Positions 9,031-18,810 are shown, numbered from the stretch's first letter. The stretch: DNA of 64,000 bases from Variovorax ginsengisoli (GCF_030486595.1 NZ_JAUJZH010000029.1:1-64000), one strand, 5' to 3'. The notes: generated by a model not told the origin, from the letters alone. A program made the numbers and translations.

Positions 9031-10275
9031 TCATGCGGAAGCGGTGGCCCTCGCGCGAATGTCGAACGACGCCGATCTCACTTCGTCAAACGCAAGCAGA
9101 TGGCCAGAATCGAGAATGCGACGCGCGGCCATGTGCTCGCCCGGCCTGTTAATCGATTCGAAACCAAGCCAGCGATCCTCGACAAAGCAATGAACGCCGA
9201 AGTCTCCCTTGGTTGGATCCCCTTCGATCGACCACCGGTCCGCACCCTGCGTGAGACCGGCAATCTGGAGCTTGGTGTCGTATTGATCACTCCAGAACCA
9301 GGGAACGCTCTGGTAGTCGTTGTGCGCTCCAGTCAACCGAGCGGCAAGATGCTTCGCGTGATCAACGGCATTTTGGACAGATTCCAGGCGCACGTGGGTG
9401 CCAACGTGGGACGCCAGAAAAGGTGAGACGAAGGAGGCACAGTCGCCGATCGCAAAGACCGCCGGGTCCTCCGTCTCCAGGCGAGCGTTGACGCGTATGC
9501 CATTGTCGGTGACCAATCCTGCCTCTCTGGCCAGATCGGAGTTCGGCAACACGCCAATCCCGACCACCACCAGGTCCGCGGCAAGGCGCCGGCCGTCGGA
9601 CAACGTCACCCCTGTCGCCCGACCTTGATCGCCTTCCACGCGAGTCAACGTTTGCCCACAAAGCACTTCAACGCCGGCGCGCTCGTGCAGCGAGCGAAAG
9701 AACTCTGAAGCGGGAGGGGACAGCGTGCGCGGAAACAACCTCGAAGCCGATTCCAGCACGGTGACGTTGTGGCCCTGGGAACTCGCCACCGCTGCAAACT
9801 CCAAGCCGATGAACCCACCGCCCACGACAATGATCTTCTTCGTCCGATCGAGTTGGCTGCGCAGGTTCCGTGCCTCGCCAAAGCTGCGCAGGTAGACCAC
9901 GCCTTGCAACCTACCGCCGGGGACCTCGAGCGGGCGGCTGCGGGTGCCAGTTGCGAGTACCAGCGCTGCGTAGTCGATGGAATCGCCCGACGTCAGTTCG
10001 ACTCGCTGGTCAGCCCGGTGAATCGCATGGACGCGGGCACCGCCTCTCCAATAGATCTCCTGCTGGGCGTAGATCGCGGCGTTCCGAAGCAGCATCCCAG
10101 ACAGCTCGATCTTGCCGAGCATGTACGCCTTTGAAAGCGGCGGTCGCTGATAGGGCGGCTCGAACTCATCGCCCAGCAACGTGACACGTCCGGCGTGCTT
10201 CAGTTGCCGCAGCGACAAAGCCAACTGCGCCCCCGCCTGACCGGCTCCAACAATGACGATGCCTGCCTCGTTCAT
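9031..10275 (-). CDS. NAD(P)H-dependent ferredoxin reductase (FAD), P450 partner
   Basis: A 414-aa FAD oxidoreductase of the putidaredoxin-/rhodocoxin-reductase type that passes electrons from NAD(P)H to a [2Fe-2S] ferredoxin. The N-terminal FAD Rossmann motif is IVIVGAGQAGAQLALSLRQ; the second, NAD-binding one is IIVVGGGFIGLEFAAVAS; the FAD-contacting VFAIGDCASF is near residue 295. Its ATG overlaps the ferredoxin stop by 4 bp, so the two are translationally coupled. With the ferredoxin and P450 just upstream it completes a three-component class I P450 system. It is the last gene of the 16-gene minus-strand cluster. Confidence 0.95.
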   Translation of the reverse strand: MNEAGIVIVGAGQAGAQLALSLRQLKHAGRVTLLGDEFEPPYQRPPLSKAYMLGKIELSGMLLRNAAIYAQQEIYWRGGARVHAIHRADQRVELTSGDSIDYAALVLATGTRSRPLEVPGGRLQGVVYLRSFGEARNLRSQLDRTKKIIVVGGGFIGLEFAAVASSQGHNVTVLESASRLFPRTLSPPASEFFRSLHERAGVEVLCGQTLTRVEGDQGRATGVTLSDGRRLAADLVVVGIGVLPNSDLAREAGLVTDNGIRVNARLETEDPAVFAIGDCASFVSPFLASHVGTHVRLESVQNAVDHAKHLAARLTGAHNDYQSVPWFWSDQYDTKLQIAGLTQGADRWSIEGDPTKGDFGVHCFVEDRWLGFESINRPGEHMAARRILDSGHLLAFDEVRSASFDIRARATASA

Positions 10276-10595
10276 GTCTGGTGATCCGGCAGCAAGAAAA
10301 CGAGACCGTCCAGCGCCTCCGTGATGACAAGCTGGCAGCTCAGTCTGCTGTTGATCCGCCGTTCTGCAGCGGTGGAGTTGAGCATCTCGTCTTCGACTGC
10401 GTCAGGCGCCGGGAGTCGATCGGCAAACTTGGGATCGACATAGACGTGACATGTCGCGCACATGGCCGAGCCACCGCATTCAGCGACGATGCCGTCAACG
10501 CCGTTGCTAACGGCAGCTTGCATCACTGTGCTCCCGTCGGGGACATCGATCGTGAGGCGTTCCCCGCGGGCGTTCTGGAATGTGATCTGGGTCAT
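10272..10595 (-). CDS. [2Fe-2S] ferredoxin (adrenodoxin/putidaredoxin type)
   Basis: A 107-aa electron carrier between the reductase and the P450. The cluster ligands are visible as CGGSAMCATC plus the distal Cys in LSCQLVI; the latter context is usual in the adrenodoxin/putidaredoxin class. The open frame extends to 10706, but the ATG at 10595 (MTQITFQNARGE) gives the normal family N-terminus and avoids overlap with the P450 gene. It lies 25 bp after the P450 stop and overlaps the reductase start. Confidence 0.93.
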   Translation of the reverse strand: MTQITFQNARGERLTIDVPDGSTVMQAAVSNGVDGIVAECGGSAMCATCHVYVDPKFADRLPAPDAVEDEMLNSTAAERRINSRLSCQLVITEALDGLVFLLPDHQT

Positions 10596-10620
10596 GTTCG
10601 TTCGTGGGTCGGGCAGCCCA

Positions 10621-11823
10621 TCAAGCAATGAGTCGAAGTGGGAGGGATTCGAGTCCGCGCAGCGTGTTGTGCAGCATCCAGCGCGGTTCTCCTGCCGATT
10701 CCACACGCCTGACTCGGGACACTAGGGCACGCAGCAGCGATTCCACCTCAAGCCGCGCCATCATTTGTCCAACGCAGCCGTGAATACCCGCGCCAAAGGC
10801 GACGTGGCCCGTCGTCGCACGACGAATGTCGAAGGTTTCGGGAGCATCCCAGCGGTTGGGGTCGCGATTGGCAGAGCCTAGCGACACCATGATCTTTTCA
10901 TTCACCCCCAATCGCACGCCGCCGAGTTCAGTGTCCTTTGTTGTGGTTCGGAAGAAAGTCTGGAACGGAGATTCCAAGCGCAAGACTTCGTCGAAAGCAC
11001 CGCGAGAAAGGCTGGGGTCACCGACCAGCAGATCCCATTGCTCAGGGAAGCGTGCAAAGCAGTGCAGGAGGAGGCCGATCGCGTTGGCCGTCGTATCGAT
11101 GCCTGCCGACAGAAAGGAGCGAACCAGCGTGGCCGCTTCAAGTTCGCTGAACAGGCCCGAGTCCACCGCTTCGAAGATCTTCAAACCGAGACCACCAGGT
11201 GCCAGCGCCTCCTTTTGGCACGCGGGCCAGACCCAAGCATTCACTGCATCGGCATTTGCCATGGCCTGCTCGTAAAGGGCATTGCGCGGGCCCATGCCGT
11301 TGAAGACCATATTTCCGTAGGCGATGAGGTTCTCGCGACCATCCTCTCGCAGCCCTACTGCGTCAGCGAATACCTTCAGAGGAAATGCCTCCCCGAGGTC
11401 CTTGACGGCTTCAGTCGTGCCGCCAACAGCGAGCACGCGCTCCACCAGCGCTTGAGCCTCGCGCTCGAAGCGGTCGCGCAGAGAGCGCAAGGTCGCGGGC
11501 GACAGTGCGCGGCTGATGACCGCTCGATTCCTCGTATGGTTGGGAGGGTCGGTTTCCAGCACCATGCTGGGCACTCGCCACGGTGGCTCCTTATTGAAAT
11601 TGCCGAGTCCGACGCCTGCACCGGAACAGAACGTAACGGGATCCTCCAGCACAGCGCGCACCAGTTCATAGCGACCGGTGGCATAGCACTTGTAGCGCTC
11701 GAGCCAGACGACTGGCGCTTTGCTTCGCAGCCGCTCGTGCTGAGGATAGGGGTTCAGGATGTAGTCGGCACTGAATGGATCGAGATCCAGCTCGGTTGCC
11801 GTTGTCGAAGTCGCAACGCTCAT
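10621..11823 (-). CDS. Cytochrome P450, CYP199-like
   Basis: A soluble class I P450 of 400 aa. The haem-ligand loop is FGAGIHGCVGQ, the oxygen-activating I-helix is LSAGIDTTANAIG, and the K-helix ExxR is EVLRLESP. The start (GGGAG six bases before the ATG) and several stretches (VVWLERY, DPVTFCS, NTLRGLESLPL) resemble the CYP199A group, which demethylates or hydroxylates para-substituted benzoates such as 4-methoxybenzoate. That match is from memory, so substrate is an inference. Its redox partners follow directly, and the upstream neighbour is a short-chain dehydrogenase. Confidence 0.93.
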   Translation of the reverse strand: MSVATSTTATELDLDPFSADYILNPYPQHERLRSKAPVVWLERYKCYATGRYELVRAVLEDPVTFCSGAGVGLGNFNKEPPWRVPSMVLETDPPNHTRNRAVISRALSPATLRSLRDRFEREAQALVERVLAVGGTTEAVKDLGEAFPLKVFADAVGLREDGRENLIAYGNMVFNGMGPRNALYEQAMANADAVNAWVWPACQKEALAPGGLGLKIFEAVDSGLFSELEAATLVRSFLSAGIDTTANAIGLLLHCFARFPEQWDLLVGDPSLSRGAFDEVLRLESPFQTFFRTTTKDTELGGVRLGVNEKIMVSLGSANRDPNRWDAPETFDIRRATTGHVAFGAGIHGCVGQMMARLEVESLLRALVSRVRRVESAGEPRWMLHNTLRGLESLPLRLIA

Positions 11824-11839
11824 GTGGTGCTCCCGCTTG

Positions 11840-12607
11840 TCAGTGCATTACCGAGCCGCCGTCGACGACGAGCGTCTGCCCCGTCACGAATTCGCTGTCG
11901 TCGCTGGCCAGGAAAAGCAGCGCGCCGACCATGTCTTCTGGCTGCGACTCTCGCTTGATGGCCCGGCTGGCAACGATCGATTTGCTCGACTCCAGCCATC
12001 CGGGGTGATCCTGCACGCCTTCACTCATGACGAGGCCGGGCGCCAGCGCGTTGATCCGGATGTTGGCGTCGCCCACTTCGCGCGCCAAAGCTCGGGTCAT
12101 CGCAACCACAGCGCCTTTGGAGGCCACGTAGTGGGCGAGAAGCGGCGACCCCTTGAACACGGTCGCAGAAGCGATGTTGATGATGCTTCCGCCACCGGTA
12201 GCACGCATCGAAGGCACGACCGCCTTTGTGACCTGCCAGGTCCCTCGCACGTTGACTGTCATGACCTTGTCCCATTCTTGCAGATCAAGATCCATGAATG
12301 AACGCATCCGGAGACTAGCAAACAAGGCGGCGTTGTTGACCAGGACGTCGATCCGACCAAAGGCGCCCAGTGCAGCGGCCACCATGGCATCGACGGAGGC
12401 CTGATCCGTCACGTCGCAGCGGATGCCCATCGCTTCGGCGCCTTCTGCGAGAACTGCAGTGAGTGTCTCGTCAGGAGGGACAATGTCCGATACGCAGATT
12501 CGGGCTCCTTGCCGAGCCATCGCGAGTGCGTAGGTCCGCCCGATGCCTTGCGCGGCCCCTGTGATGATAACGACCTTGTTGGCCATTCGGCCCTTGTGCA
12601 TTGCCAT
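11840..12607 (-). CDS. Short-chain dehydrogenase/reductase (SDR)
   Basis: A 255-aa classical SDR, NAD(P)-dependent. It has the cofactor motif TGAAQGIG, the NNAAL stabilising motif, and the catalytic Ser-Tyr-Lys set (IASATVF ... YVASK). The C-terminal VTGQTLVVDGGSVMH is typical of FabG-like enzymes. An inner ATG at 12586 (MANKVVIITG) has AAGG upstream and may be the real start. It sits between livF and the P450 gene in the same operon, so it probably oxidises an alcohol formed in that pathway. Confidence 0.92.
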   Translation of the reverse strand: MAMHKGRMANKVVIITGAAQGIGRTYALAMARQGARICVSDIVPPDETLTAVLAEGAEAMGIRCDVTDQASVDAMVAAALGAFGRIDVLVNNAALFASLRMRSFMDLDLQEWDKVMTVNVRGTWQVTKAVVPSMRATGGGSIINIASATVFKGSPLLAHYVASKGAVVAMTRALAREVGDANIRINALAPGLVMSEGVQDHPGWLESSKSIVASRAIKRESQPEDMVGALLFLASDDSEFVTGQTLVVDGGSVMH

Positions 12608-12656
12608 TGAAGATATCCTGATAAATGTTTCGTGGTTCCGGAGTCGTGCGGCGGTT

Positions 12657-13364
12657 TCAGACGGCGATCGCCTCCATCAGTCGCTGCTGGTCGTCGTTGG
12701 AAGCGGAGCTGCCTTGGAGGATCACACGACCACGGTCGATCGCGTAGAAACGGTCCGTGGCTGCCAGCGCGCCGGCCATATTCTGCTCAACCAGAAGGAT
12801 CGTCGTTCCTTCGCGTTTCAACTCGCCAATCAGCGAGAAGATGTCCTCGACAATCATCGGTGCCAACCCTTCGGTCGGCTCGTCGATGAGCAGAAGCCGA
12901 GGCCGCGCCACAATGGTTCGAGCCATCGCCAACATCTGCTGTTCACCGCCAGAAAGCGTGGTTCCCGCTTGCTTACGGCGCTCTGCCAGCTTAGGAAAGC
13001 GCTTGTACATTCGATCAACGGCGGCCTTCTTATCCGCGGTCGAAATACCCCGAGCCTGCATCAGGCCGAGGTGCAGATTCTCATCGACGCTCAACCCAGG
13101 AAAGATGCGTCGATCCTCAGGGATGAATCCGATGCCCAGTCGACATACCCGATCGGGTGCTACTTCGGCCAGCGCATGACCGTTCCATTGCAGCGATCCC
13201 TGGCTGGGACGGACCCATCCGGCAATGGTCTTGAGCAGCGTGGTCTTGCCCGCACCGTTACGTCCAAAAATGCCGATCGACTCTCCTTCAACGGCATCGA
13301 TATCGATGCCCTGAAGAATGTGACTCAGGCCGTAGTACGTGTGAAGCGATTGGACTTTCAACAT
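12657..13364 (-). CDS. livF: Branched-chain-type ABC transporter ATPase LivF
   Basis: A 235-aa ATPase with Walker A GRNGAGKTTLL, signature LSGGEQQMLAMARTI and Walker B LLLIDEPTEGLAP. The short length and MLKVQSLHTYYGLSHILQGI start are typical of LivF. The frame is open to 13466, but ATG 13364 is chosen since it lies just after the LivG stop and gives the family N-terminus. In catabolic clusters such Liv systems often import aromatic or other organic acids rather than amino acids. Confidence 0.94.
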   Translation of the reverse strand: MLKVQSLHTYYGLSHILQGIDIDAVEGESIGIFGRNGAGKTTLLKTIAGWVRPSQGSLQWNGHALAEVAPDRVCRLGIGFIPEDRRIFPGLSVDENLHLGLMQARGISTADKKAAVDRMYKRFPKLAERRKQAGTTLSGGEQQMLAMARTIVARPRLLLIDEPTEGLAPMIVEDIFSLIGELKREGTTILLVEQNMAGALAATDRFYAIDRGRVILQGSSASNDDQQRLMEAIAV

Positions 13365-13365
13365 A

Positions 13366-14109
13366 TCAATGATGTCCAAAATAGGCAGCCTGAACGTCGG
13401 CATTGGCGCGCACTTCCGCAGGCGAACCCTCGGAAAGCTTTCGGCCCTGATGCATGACCACCACATGGTCCGACAGGCTCATCACCAGCCCGATGTCGTG
13501 CTCCACCAGCAAGATCGTGACTTCCTTCGAGAGCTCCTTGAGCATCTTCGCGGTCTCCGCGGTGTCCCCATGGCTCATGCCCTGCGTGGGTTCATCGAGC
13601 ATGAGAATTCCAGGGTTTGACGCTAGACACATCGCCACTTCGAGTCGACGCTGCTCGCCGTGCGAGAGGGCGCCGGCCAGCACGCCGGCCTTAGCCGCGA
13701 GCCCGAAGCGGTTCAACACTTCCGAACACTTGCGCAGCGCGCGCGTGCTCTTTCGGATGGGAAGGAACATGGAGCGCGCGGGCTCCAGGAACTGAGCCGC
13801 AATCCGCAAGTTCTCGCCCACGGTCAGGTCGGAAAAAAGGTTGGTGATCTGGAATGACCGCGAAACGCCAGCGCACTTGAGCAGTTCGGGCGACATCGAC
13901 GTCACGTCGCGATCATTCAGCGCCACTGTGCCTTGATCCGGGTGAAGCGCACCGCTAATCAGATTGAACAGGGTCGATTTGCCGGCCCCGTTGGGGCCGA
14001 TCACGGTGGTGATCTTCGCCGCCGTCGCCGTGAAGGAGACTCTGTCGACGGCGCGCAGACCCCCGAACGACCGCGACAAGTCGCGAACAGTGAGTGAGGC
14101 TGCTTTCAT
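13366..14109 (-). CDS. livG: Branched-chain-type ABC transporter ATPase LivG
   Basis: A 247-aa ATPase beginning MKAASLTVRDLSRSFGGLRA. It has Walker A GPNGAGKSTLFNL, a family-typical SRSFQITNLF segment, signature LSHGEQRRLEVAMCL and Walker B ILMLDEPTQGM. The ATG at 14109 overlaps the livM TGA (ATGA), so the long in-frame extension upstream is a shadow of livM. It pairs with LivF as the second ATPase of the importer. Confidence 0.94.
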   Translation of the reverse strand: MKAASLTVRDLSRSFGGLRAVDRVSFTATAAKITTVIGPNGAGKSTLFNLISGALHPDQGTVALNDRDVTSMSPELLKCAGVSRSFQITNLFSDLTVGENLRIAAQFLEPARSMFLPIRKSTRALRKCSEVLNRFGLAAKAGVLAGALSHGEQRRLEVAMCLASNPGILMLDEPTQGMSHGDTAETAKMLKELSKEVTILLVEHDIGLVMSLSDHVVVMHQGRKLSEGSPAEVRANADVQAAYFGHH

Positions 14110-15104
14110 TTGGTTCCACCTGTCTGGGATTGTCGCCGGTCCATCCAGGCCACAAGTCGAGGTCGTAGCCAGCCCGCGAAGCCCTGCGGGAGGAAGAGCA
14201 CCAATACGATAAAGAGCGCGCCGATCACCATTAGGCTGTGAGTGGTGTAACTGCTGAGCAACGACTTCAAAACAATCACGAAGAGGCTGCCGTAAAGCGC
14301 GCCGGTGAGCGTGCCTACACCCCCCACGATGACGGCGATTAGGGCGTTGCCTGAAGTTGTGAAGTAGAGCAACTCGGGCGATACGAAGCCTCGCAGCATG
14401 GGATATAGCGCGCCGCTCGTTCCAGCCAAGGTCGCGGCAAGCACGTAGGCGATCATGCGGGCGCGCCAAACCGAAAAGCCTAAGAACGGAATACGGCGCT
14501 CGTTGGCTCGTAGCGCGAGCAGAATTCGGCCAAGGGGCGTATTCAGCAGTCCGGAAAGAAGCGCGTACAGGCCCAGGATGATGGCAGCAGTGAACACGAA
14601 GAACCCAGGGGCGCTGCCGGTCGTGAATCCAAAGCCGCTGATTTCCACCACGGGAATGCCGATAAGCCCGTCGGACGCGCCCAGTGCGCGTGTGTTGTAG
14701 ACCACTTTGGCACCCACCTGCGCGAGCGCAATCGTGATCAAGGCGAAGTAGACGCCGCGTACGCGGTTCGCGATGAGACCACCGACGATGGACAGCAACA
14801 GCACGAGCAGGGCGCTTCCGGCGAGCGCTTCCCAGAACGAGCGACCGGAGATCAGGAGCAACGCAGACACGTAGGCACCGGCACCAAAGTACAACGCTTG
14901 TCCCAGCGACAGCAGGCCCGTGCATCCCAACAGCAGATCCACAGAGAGCGCCAGCCCGGCAAAGATCAGTGCCTCCGTCGCCAGGCGCAAGTAGAAGGTG
15001 TCTTGCATCGCCAATGCGATCACGAAGAACACAGTGCCGACAAGTACCAGTCCTGCCGTCATGACATGGCTGGCACGCAGTTCAAGAGCTTGTCGGTCAA
15101 GCAT
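14106..15104 (-). CDS. livM: Branched-chain-type ABC transporter permease LivM
   Basis: A 332-aa inner-membrane permease with about ten hydrophobic segments. LGCTGLLSLGQALYFGAGAY is the conserved LivM segment, and GGVGTLTGALYGS near the C-terminus is the family's cytoplasmic coupling region. The ATG at 15104 slightly overlaps the livH stop; a TTG at 15117 is also open. It is part of the livHMGF block with the receptor upstream. Confidence 0.93.
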   Translation of the reverse strand: MLDRQALELRASHVMTAGLVLVGTVFFVIALAMQDTFYLRLATEALIFAGLALSVDLLLGCTGLLSLGQALYFGAGAYVSALLLISGRSFWEALAGSALLVLLLSIVGGLIANRVRGVYFALITIALAQVGAKVVYNTRALGASDGLIGIPVVEISGFGFTTGSAPGFFVFTAAIILGLYALLSGLLNTPLGRILLALRANERRIPFLGFSVWRARMIAYVLAATLAGTSGALYPMLRGFVSPELLYFTTSGNALIAVIVGGVGTLTGALYGSLFVIVLKSLLSSYTTHSLMVIGALFIVLVLFLPQGFAGWLRPRLVAWMDRRQSQTGGTK

Positions 15105-15987
15105 GGCCAATCCGTCCAAAAAGTCCCTTCGGACGGAACATTAAAAAGAGCACCATCACGCCGAAGACGATGGGCTCGGTCCATACGGGTGCGATGACCA
15201 GACTCGTCAACGCACTTACCTGTGCGAGCAAGAGCCCGGCCACGACCGCACCGGCGATCGAGCCCATTCCACCGACGATGACGACGCTGAACGCGAGCGT
15301 GATGAAGTCCCGGCCCATGGTTGGAAACGCCGAGTACACCGGCGCCAGCAGGACCCCAGCCAACCCAGCGAGCATCGCCCCGCAGGCGAAAGTGCAGGCG
15401 TAGACCACCCCGACCGGTACACCGAGCGACGCAGCCATATCTCGATCGAAGGCCGCCGCCCGGACCATCGCGCCGATCCGGGTGCGATACACCACCCACG
15501 CGACAACGGCGATCACCGCGCTTCCGGCGCCGATCAAGAAGAGCCGGTATGTCGGCAGGACCATCTCGCCGAGCGAGAGGGCGCCGGGTAGCGGATTTTC
15601 CGGCCGGTACGGGTTGGGGCCGAAGGCCAGTTTAAGTGCGTCCTCGAGAACCAGAGCAAGGCCGAACGTGACTAGCAGTGTCGTAGTGTGTCGATCTGCC
15701 CTTGAATAGACGGGCCGTATCATGGCACGCTCGATAAACATCGCGAACGGCATCATCAGTAGCGGCACGAGCACCAGTGATGCCCAGAAGCCGATCCCGA
15801 GCAAGCCGAGCGCGATCGCACAGAACGCGCCGACGGCATAGAACTCGCCGTGACTCATGTTGAGCACATCGAGAAGACCAAAGGTGATGGTCAGCCCCAA
15901 CGTGACGAGAACCAGCGCGACTCCCAGTGTGAGGCCGTTCACGACCTGGGGTGCGAGGACAAACTGAAGGTAGTCGAAGATGGACAA
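15097..15987 (-). CDS. livH: Branched-chain-type ABC transporter permease LivH
   Basis: A 296-aa inner-membrane permease. LLDVLNMSHGEFYAVGAFCA and GGMGSIAGAVVAGLLL are classic LivH motifs. It starts 18 bp after the receptor gene stop and overlaps livM. Eight or so hydrophobic helices are visible, consistent with family topology. Confidence 0.94.
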   Translation of the reverse strand: MSIFDYLQFVLAPQVVNGLTLGVALVLVTLGLTITFGLLDVLNMSHGEFYAVGAFCAIALGLLGIGFWASLVLVPLLMMPFAMFIERAMIRPVYSRADRHTTTLLVTFGLALVLEDALKLAFGPNPYRPENPLPGALSLGEMVLPTYRLFLIGAGSAVIAVVAWVVYRTRIGAMVRAAAFDRDMAASLGVPVGVVYACTFACGAMLAGLAGVLLAPVYSAFPTMGRDFITLAFSVVIVGGMGSIAGAVVAGLLLAQVSALTSLVIAPVWTEPIVFGVMVLFLMFRPKGLFGRIGHA

Positions 15988-16005
15988 ATGCGCGCTCCGC
16001 CGGGC

Positions 16006-17187
16006 TCAGAAACGCGCGCATGCGTCGGGGCCGATGGACTCGGCGCCTGGAACCTTGCCCACCACGTCGAACTCGCCCTTTCGTACTGCCACCACAACCA
16101 TGTCCTGGATCGCCTGATGATCGCCGCCGCGCAAGGTCTTGGTGCCTTGTGGCGTCATCCAGCTGAGATCTTTGAGTGCGGCACGCACCTTGTCCGTATC
16201 GGTGGAACCGGCCTTCTCGACCGCCTGCTTGTAGAGGTAGACCAACCCATAGGAGTCGGCTGCAAACCCATCGGGATCCGCCTTGTATGCAGCCTTGTAC
16301 GAGGCAACGAAGCGCTTGTTCTCTGCTGTGTCGATCTTCGGAGAGTAGTTGTTGCCGCTGATGAATCCTTCACCGGCCGTCCCGACTGCGACAACGTTCT
16401 GCGAGTTGATGACCCCCGCGTTGCCGGTGACGAGTACGTTCCTGAGCAGCCCGAATTCCTGCAACTGTGTCAGCAACCGCACAGTGTCGTTGCCTGCCAC
16501 CGCGGCGTAGATGACGTCGGGGCGTGCCGCACGCAGTTGGCCAAAGTATTGCGTGTAGTCCTTAGAGTCGATGGGGGCGAGGAATTCGCCCACAGACTGC
16601 AATCCCGCCTTCTCGGCGTAGAGCTTGAAGGCTGCGACACTGGAGCGACCCATCTCGTAGTCAGGTCCGATGTAGAACACCCGCGCCTTCGGCTTCACCT
16701 TGGCAACGTATGCCGCGAGCGTGATGGCTTGCTGCTCGGCGCGCGCGTTGACTCGAAACAGATTGGGAGAGCATTTGTCGCCAGTGATCGCATCGGAATA
16801 GGAGACCGTGGTCGATGCGAGGACGTTGTTGCGCTCCGCCAGTTGGCCTACGGCGAGCGTCGAACCGGAATTCACTGTGCCGGTGAGCAGGTTCACCTTG
16901 GCGATTTGAATCAATTTCTCAGCCTTCTGTACAGCGACGGCAGGGTTTGCCTCCTCGTCCTCCAAAAGCAATTCGAGCTTGCGGCCGAGAACGCCTCCCG
17001 ACGCATTGATCTCGGCCGTTGCCAACTCGAGGCCCCAGCGAACTGTCTGACCAATTCCAGCGTATGTACCGGACAAGGGGGTGACGACACCGATCTTGAT
17101 TGGCGTGGAAGGGGAGGTCTGCGCGTGGGCGATGCTGGCCAAGCCGAGGGCAGCGGCAGCGATGGTGTGGCCGAGGTTGTGCTTCAT
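16006..17187 (-). CDS. Liv-type periplasmic substrate-binding protein
   Basis: A 393-aa receptor (Peripla_BP_6 type) with a signal peptide ending at IAHAQ. The mature start IKIGVVTPLSGTYAGIGQ and GGVLGRKLELLLEDEEANP are family hallmarks. It directly precedes livHMGF. Members near molybdenum hydroxylase and P450 genes often bind aromatic acids, but ligand identity cannot be read here. It follows the aldehyde dehydrogenase gene after 85 bp. Confidence 0.94.
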   Translation of the reverse strand: MKHNLGHTIAAAALGLASIAHAQTSPSTPIKIGVVTPLSGTYAGIGQTVRWGLELATAEINASGGVLGRKLELLLEDEEANPAVAVQKAEKLIQIAKVNLLTGTVNSGSTLAVGQLAERNNVLASTTVSYSDAITGDKCSPNLFRVNARAEQQAITLAAYVAKVKPKARVFYIGPDYEMGRSSVAAFKLYAEKAGLQSVGEFLAPIDSKDYTQYFGQLRAARPDVIYAAVAGNDTVRLLTQLQEFGLLRNVLVTGNAGVINSQNVVAVGTAGEGFISGNNYSPKIDTAENKRFVASYKAAYKADPDGFAADSYGLVYLYKQAVEKAGSTDTDKVRAALKDLSWMTPQGTKTLRGGDHQAIQDMVVVAVRKGEFDVVGKVPGAESIGPDACARF

Positions 17188-17272
17188 TTTTGTCTCCAGA
17201 TGATTGTTGAGGCAGGGCGCTCTTGAGGAATAGAGAGAAAGGGGTTGAGGTCAACGCGTACCGCGCCTCGCC

Positions 17273-18715
17273 TTACACGGAGAGGATCGATACAGACTTC
17301 GTCACAAGGTAGGCCTCCATCGCTTCCGGACCACCTTCTGAGCCGTATCCCGATTCCTTGACGCCCCCAAAGGGCATCTCGGGAACGGCCAAAGCAGGCT
17401 GGTTCACCCACAGCATTCCGACCTCCAATTCGTTGCTCAGTCGGTGGGCATTTCGGATAGATCGGGTGAAGGCAAAGCTGGCCAAACCGAAGGGCAAGCG
17501 ATTGGATTCCGCGATCGCTTCGTCCAGGCTTTCAAATCCGCGAATCGCAGCCACCGGCCCGAAGGGCTCGTTGTTGAAGACGTCGGCATCGAGTGATACG
17601 TTGCCGAGAACGGTGGGCGCGTAAAAGTTGCCCACGCCCCCCAAGCGCTTGCCCCCGAGCTCCAGCGTGGCGCCCCGCCGCAATGCATCGTCGGTGGCCT
17701 GCATCATGGCCGTGAGGCGCCGGCCATTCGCAAGCGGCCCCATCTGAGTTCCTTCAGCCAAACCGTCACCGACAGACAGCGTCTCGGCGTGCTCGACGAA
17801 GGTGCGGGTGAACTCGGAGAGGATGCTGTTGTGAACAAGAAATCGAGTCGGTGCGATGCAGACTTGCCCTGCGTTCCGGAACTTGGCCGTCGCAGTGGCA
17901 CGTATCGCATTGACGATGTCCGCGTCTTCGCACACGATGACCGGTGCATGACCGCCCAGTTCCATCGTGGCGCGCTTCATGTATTGGCCGGCCAGCGCGG
18001 CGAGTTGTTTGCCCACTGGCGTCGAGCCGGTGAAGGTGATCTTTCGGATCGAAGGATGGCGTATGAGATAGTTGGAGATCTCGGCGGGTTCGCCGTAAAC
18101 CAGGCCGAGGACCCCGGCCGGCACCCCAACGTCGACGAACGCACGTATCAATTCGGCAGGCGAAGCGGGTGTCTCCTCCGGTGCCTTCACGATGATGGAG
18201 CATCCCGTCGCCAATGCAGCGGAGATCTTGCGCACGGCTTGGTTGATCGGGAAGTTCCAAGGCGTGAAAGCCACGACCGGACCGACAGGTTCCTTGAGCA
18301 CGAGTTGCTGGATGGAGGGATTGCGCGGTGCCACGACACGGCCGTACGTGCGTCTTCCCTCTTCGGCAAACCATTCGATCGTGTCGGCGCCATTGAGAAC
18401 CTCAAGGCGGGCCTCCGCGAGTGGCTTTCCCTGCTCGAGAGTCATCAGCCGCGCGATGTGGTCAGCGCGTTCACGCAACAAAGCTGCAGCCTTGCGCATG
18501 AGTCCGGCGCGTTCGACCGCGGAGGTGTGTCGCCACATGCGAAATCCCTTCGCCGATGCCTCTGCCGCCCGGGCCAAGTCCTGCTCAGTTGCATGGGCGA
18601 CGGTCCCGATCACAAGTCCCGTGGCCGGATTGACAACGTCCAGCCTCCGGCCTGAAGCGCTGTCGGTCCAGCGTCCATCGATGAGCAGTTGCGTGTGGGT
18701 AAGCGAAGTCTCCAC
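17273..18715 (-). CDS. Aldehyde dehydrogenase, succinate-semialdehyde dehydrogenase-like
   Basis: A 480-aa NAD(P)-dependent aldehyde dehydrogenase. The cofactor region is VAFTPWNFPINQ, the general base Glu lies in MELGGHAPVIV, and the nucleophilic Cys in NAGQVCIAPTRF. The GabD-like overall pattern (GEPAEISNYLI, EMPFGGVKESGYGSEGG) suggests a semialdehyde or aromatic aldehyde. The frame is open to 18796, but the GTG at 18715 has AAGGA five bases upstream and is preferred. A LacI-type palindrome lies about 100 bp upstream, so this gene may have its own promoter within the cluster. Confidence 0.93.
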   Translation of the reverse strand: METSLTHTQLLIDGRWTDSASGRRLDVVNPATGLVIGTVAHATEQDLARAAEASAKGFRMWRHTSAVERAGLMRKAAALLRERADHIARLMTLEQGKPLAEARLEVLNGADTIEWFAEEGRRTYGRVVAPRNPSIQQLVLKEPVGPVVAFTPWNFPINQAVRKISAALATGCSIIVKAPEETPASPAELIRAFVDVGVPAGVLGLVYGEPAEISNYLIRHPSIRKITFTGSTPVGKQLAALAGQYMKRATMELGGHAPVIVCEDADIVNAIRATATAKFRNAGQVCIAPTRFLVHNSILSEFTRTFVEHAETLSVGDGLAEGTQMGPLANGRRLTAMMQATDDALRRGATLELGGKRLGGVGNFYAPTVLGNVSLDADVFNNEPFGPVAAIRGFESLDEAIAESNRLPFGLASFAFTRSIRNAHRLSNELEVGMLWVNQPALAVPEMPFGGVKESGYGSEGGPEAMEAYLVTKSVSILSV

Positions 18716-18810
18716 TTTTTTCCTTGAGTGCATGAAATGCGAGCCTGCGAATGCGAGGCATGGTTCGATTTTGCTGAGCAGCCCGAAACTCAACAACCGA
18801 TGGAAACTGA

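Noticed and set aside
14110..14925. In-frame extension of livG to 519 codons
   Set aside because: The extra part runs through livM in another frame; the ATGA overlap at 14106-14109 and the family N-terminus fix the start.
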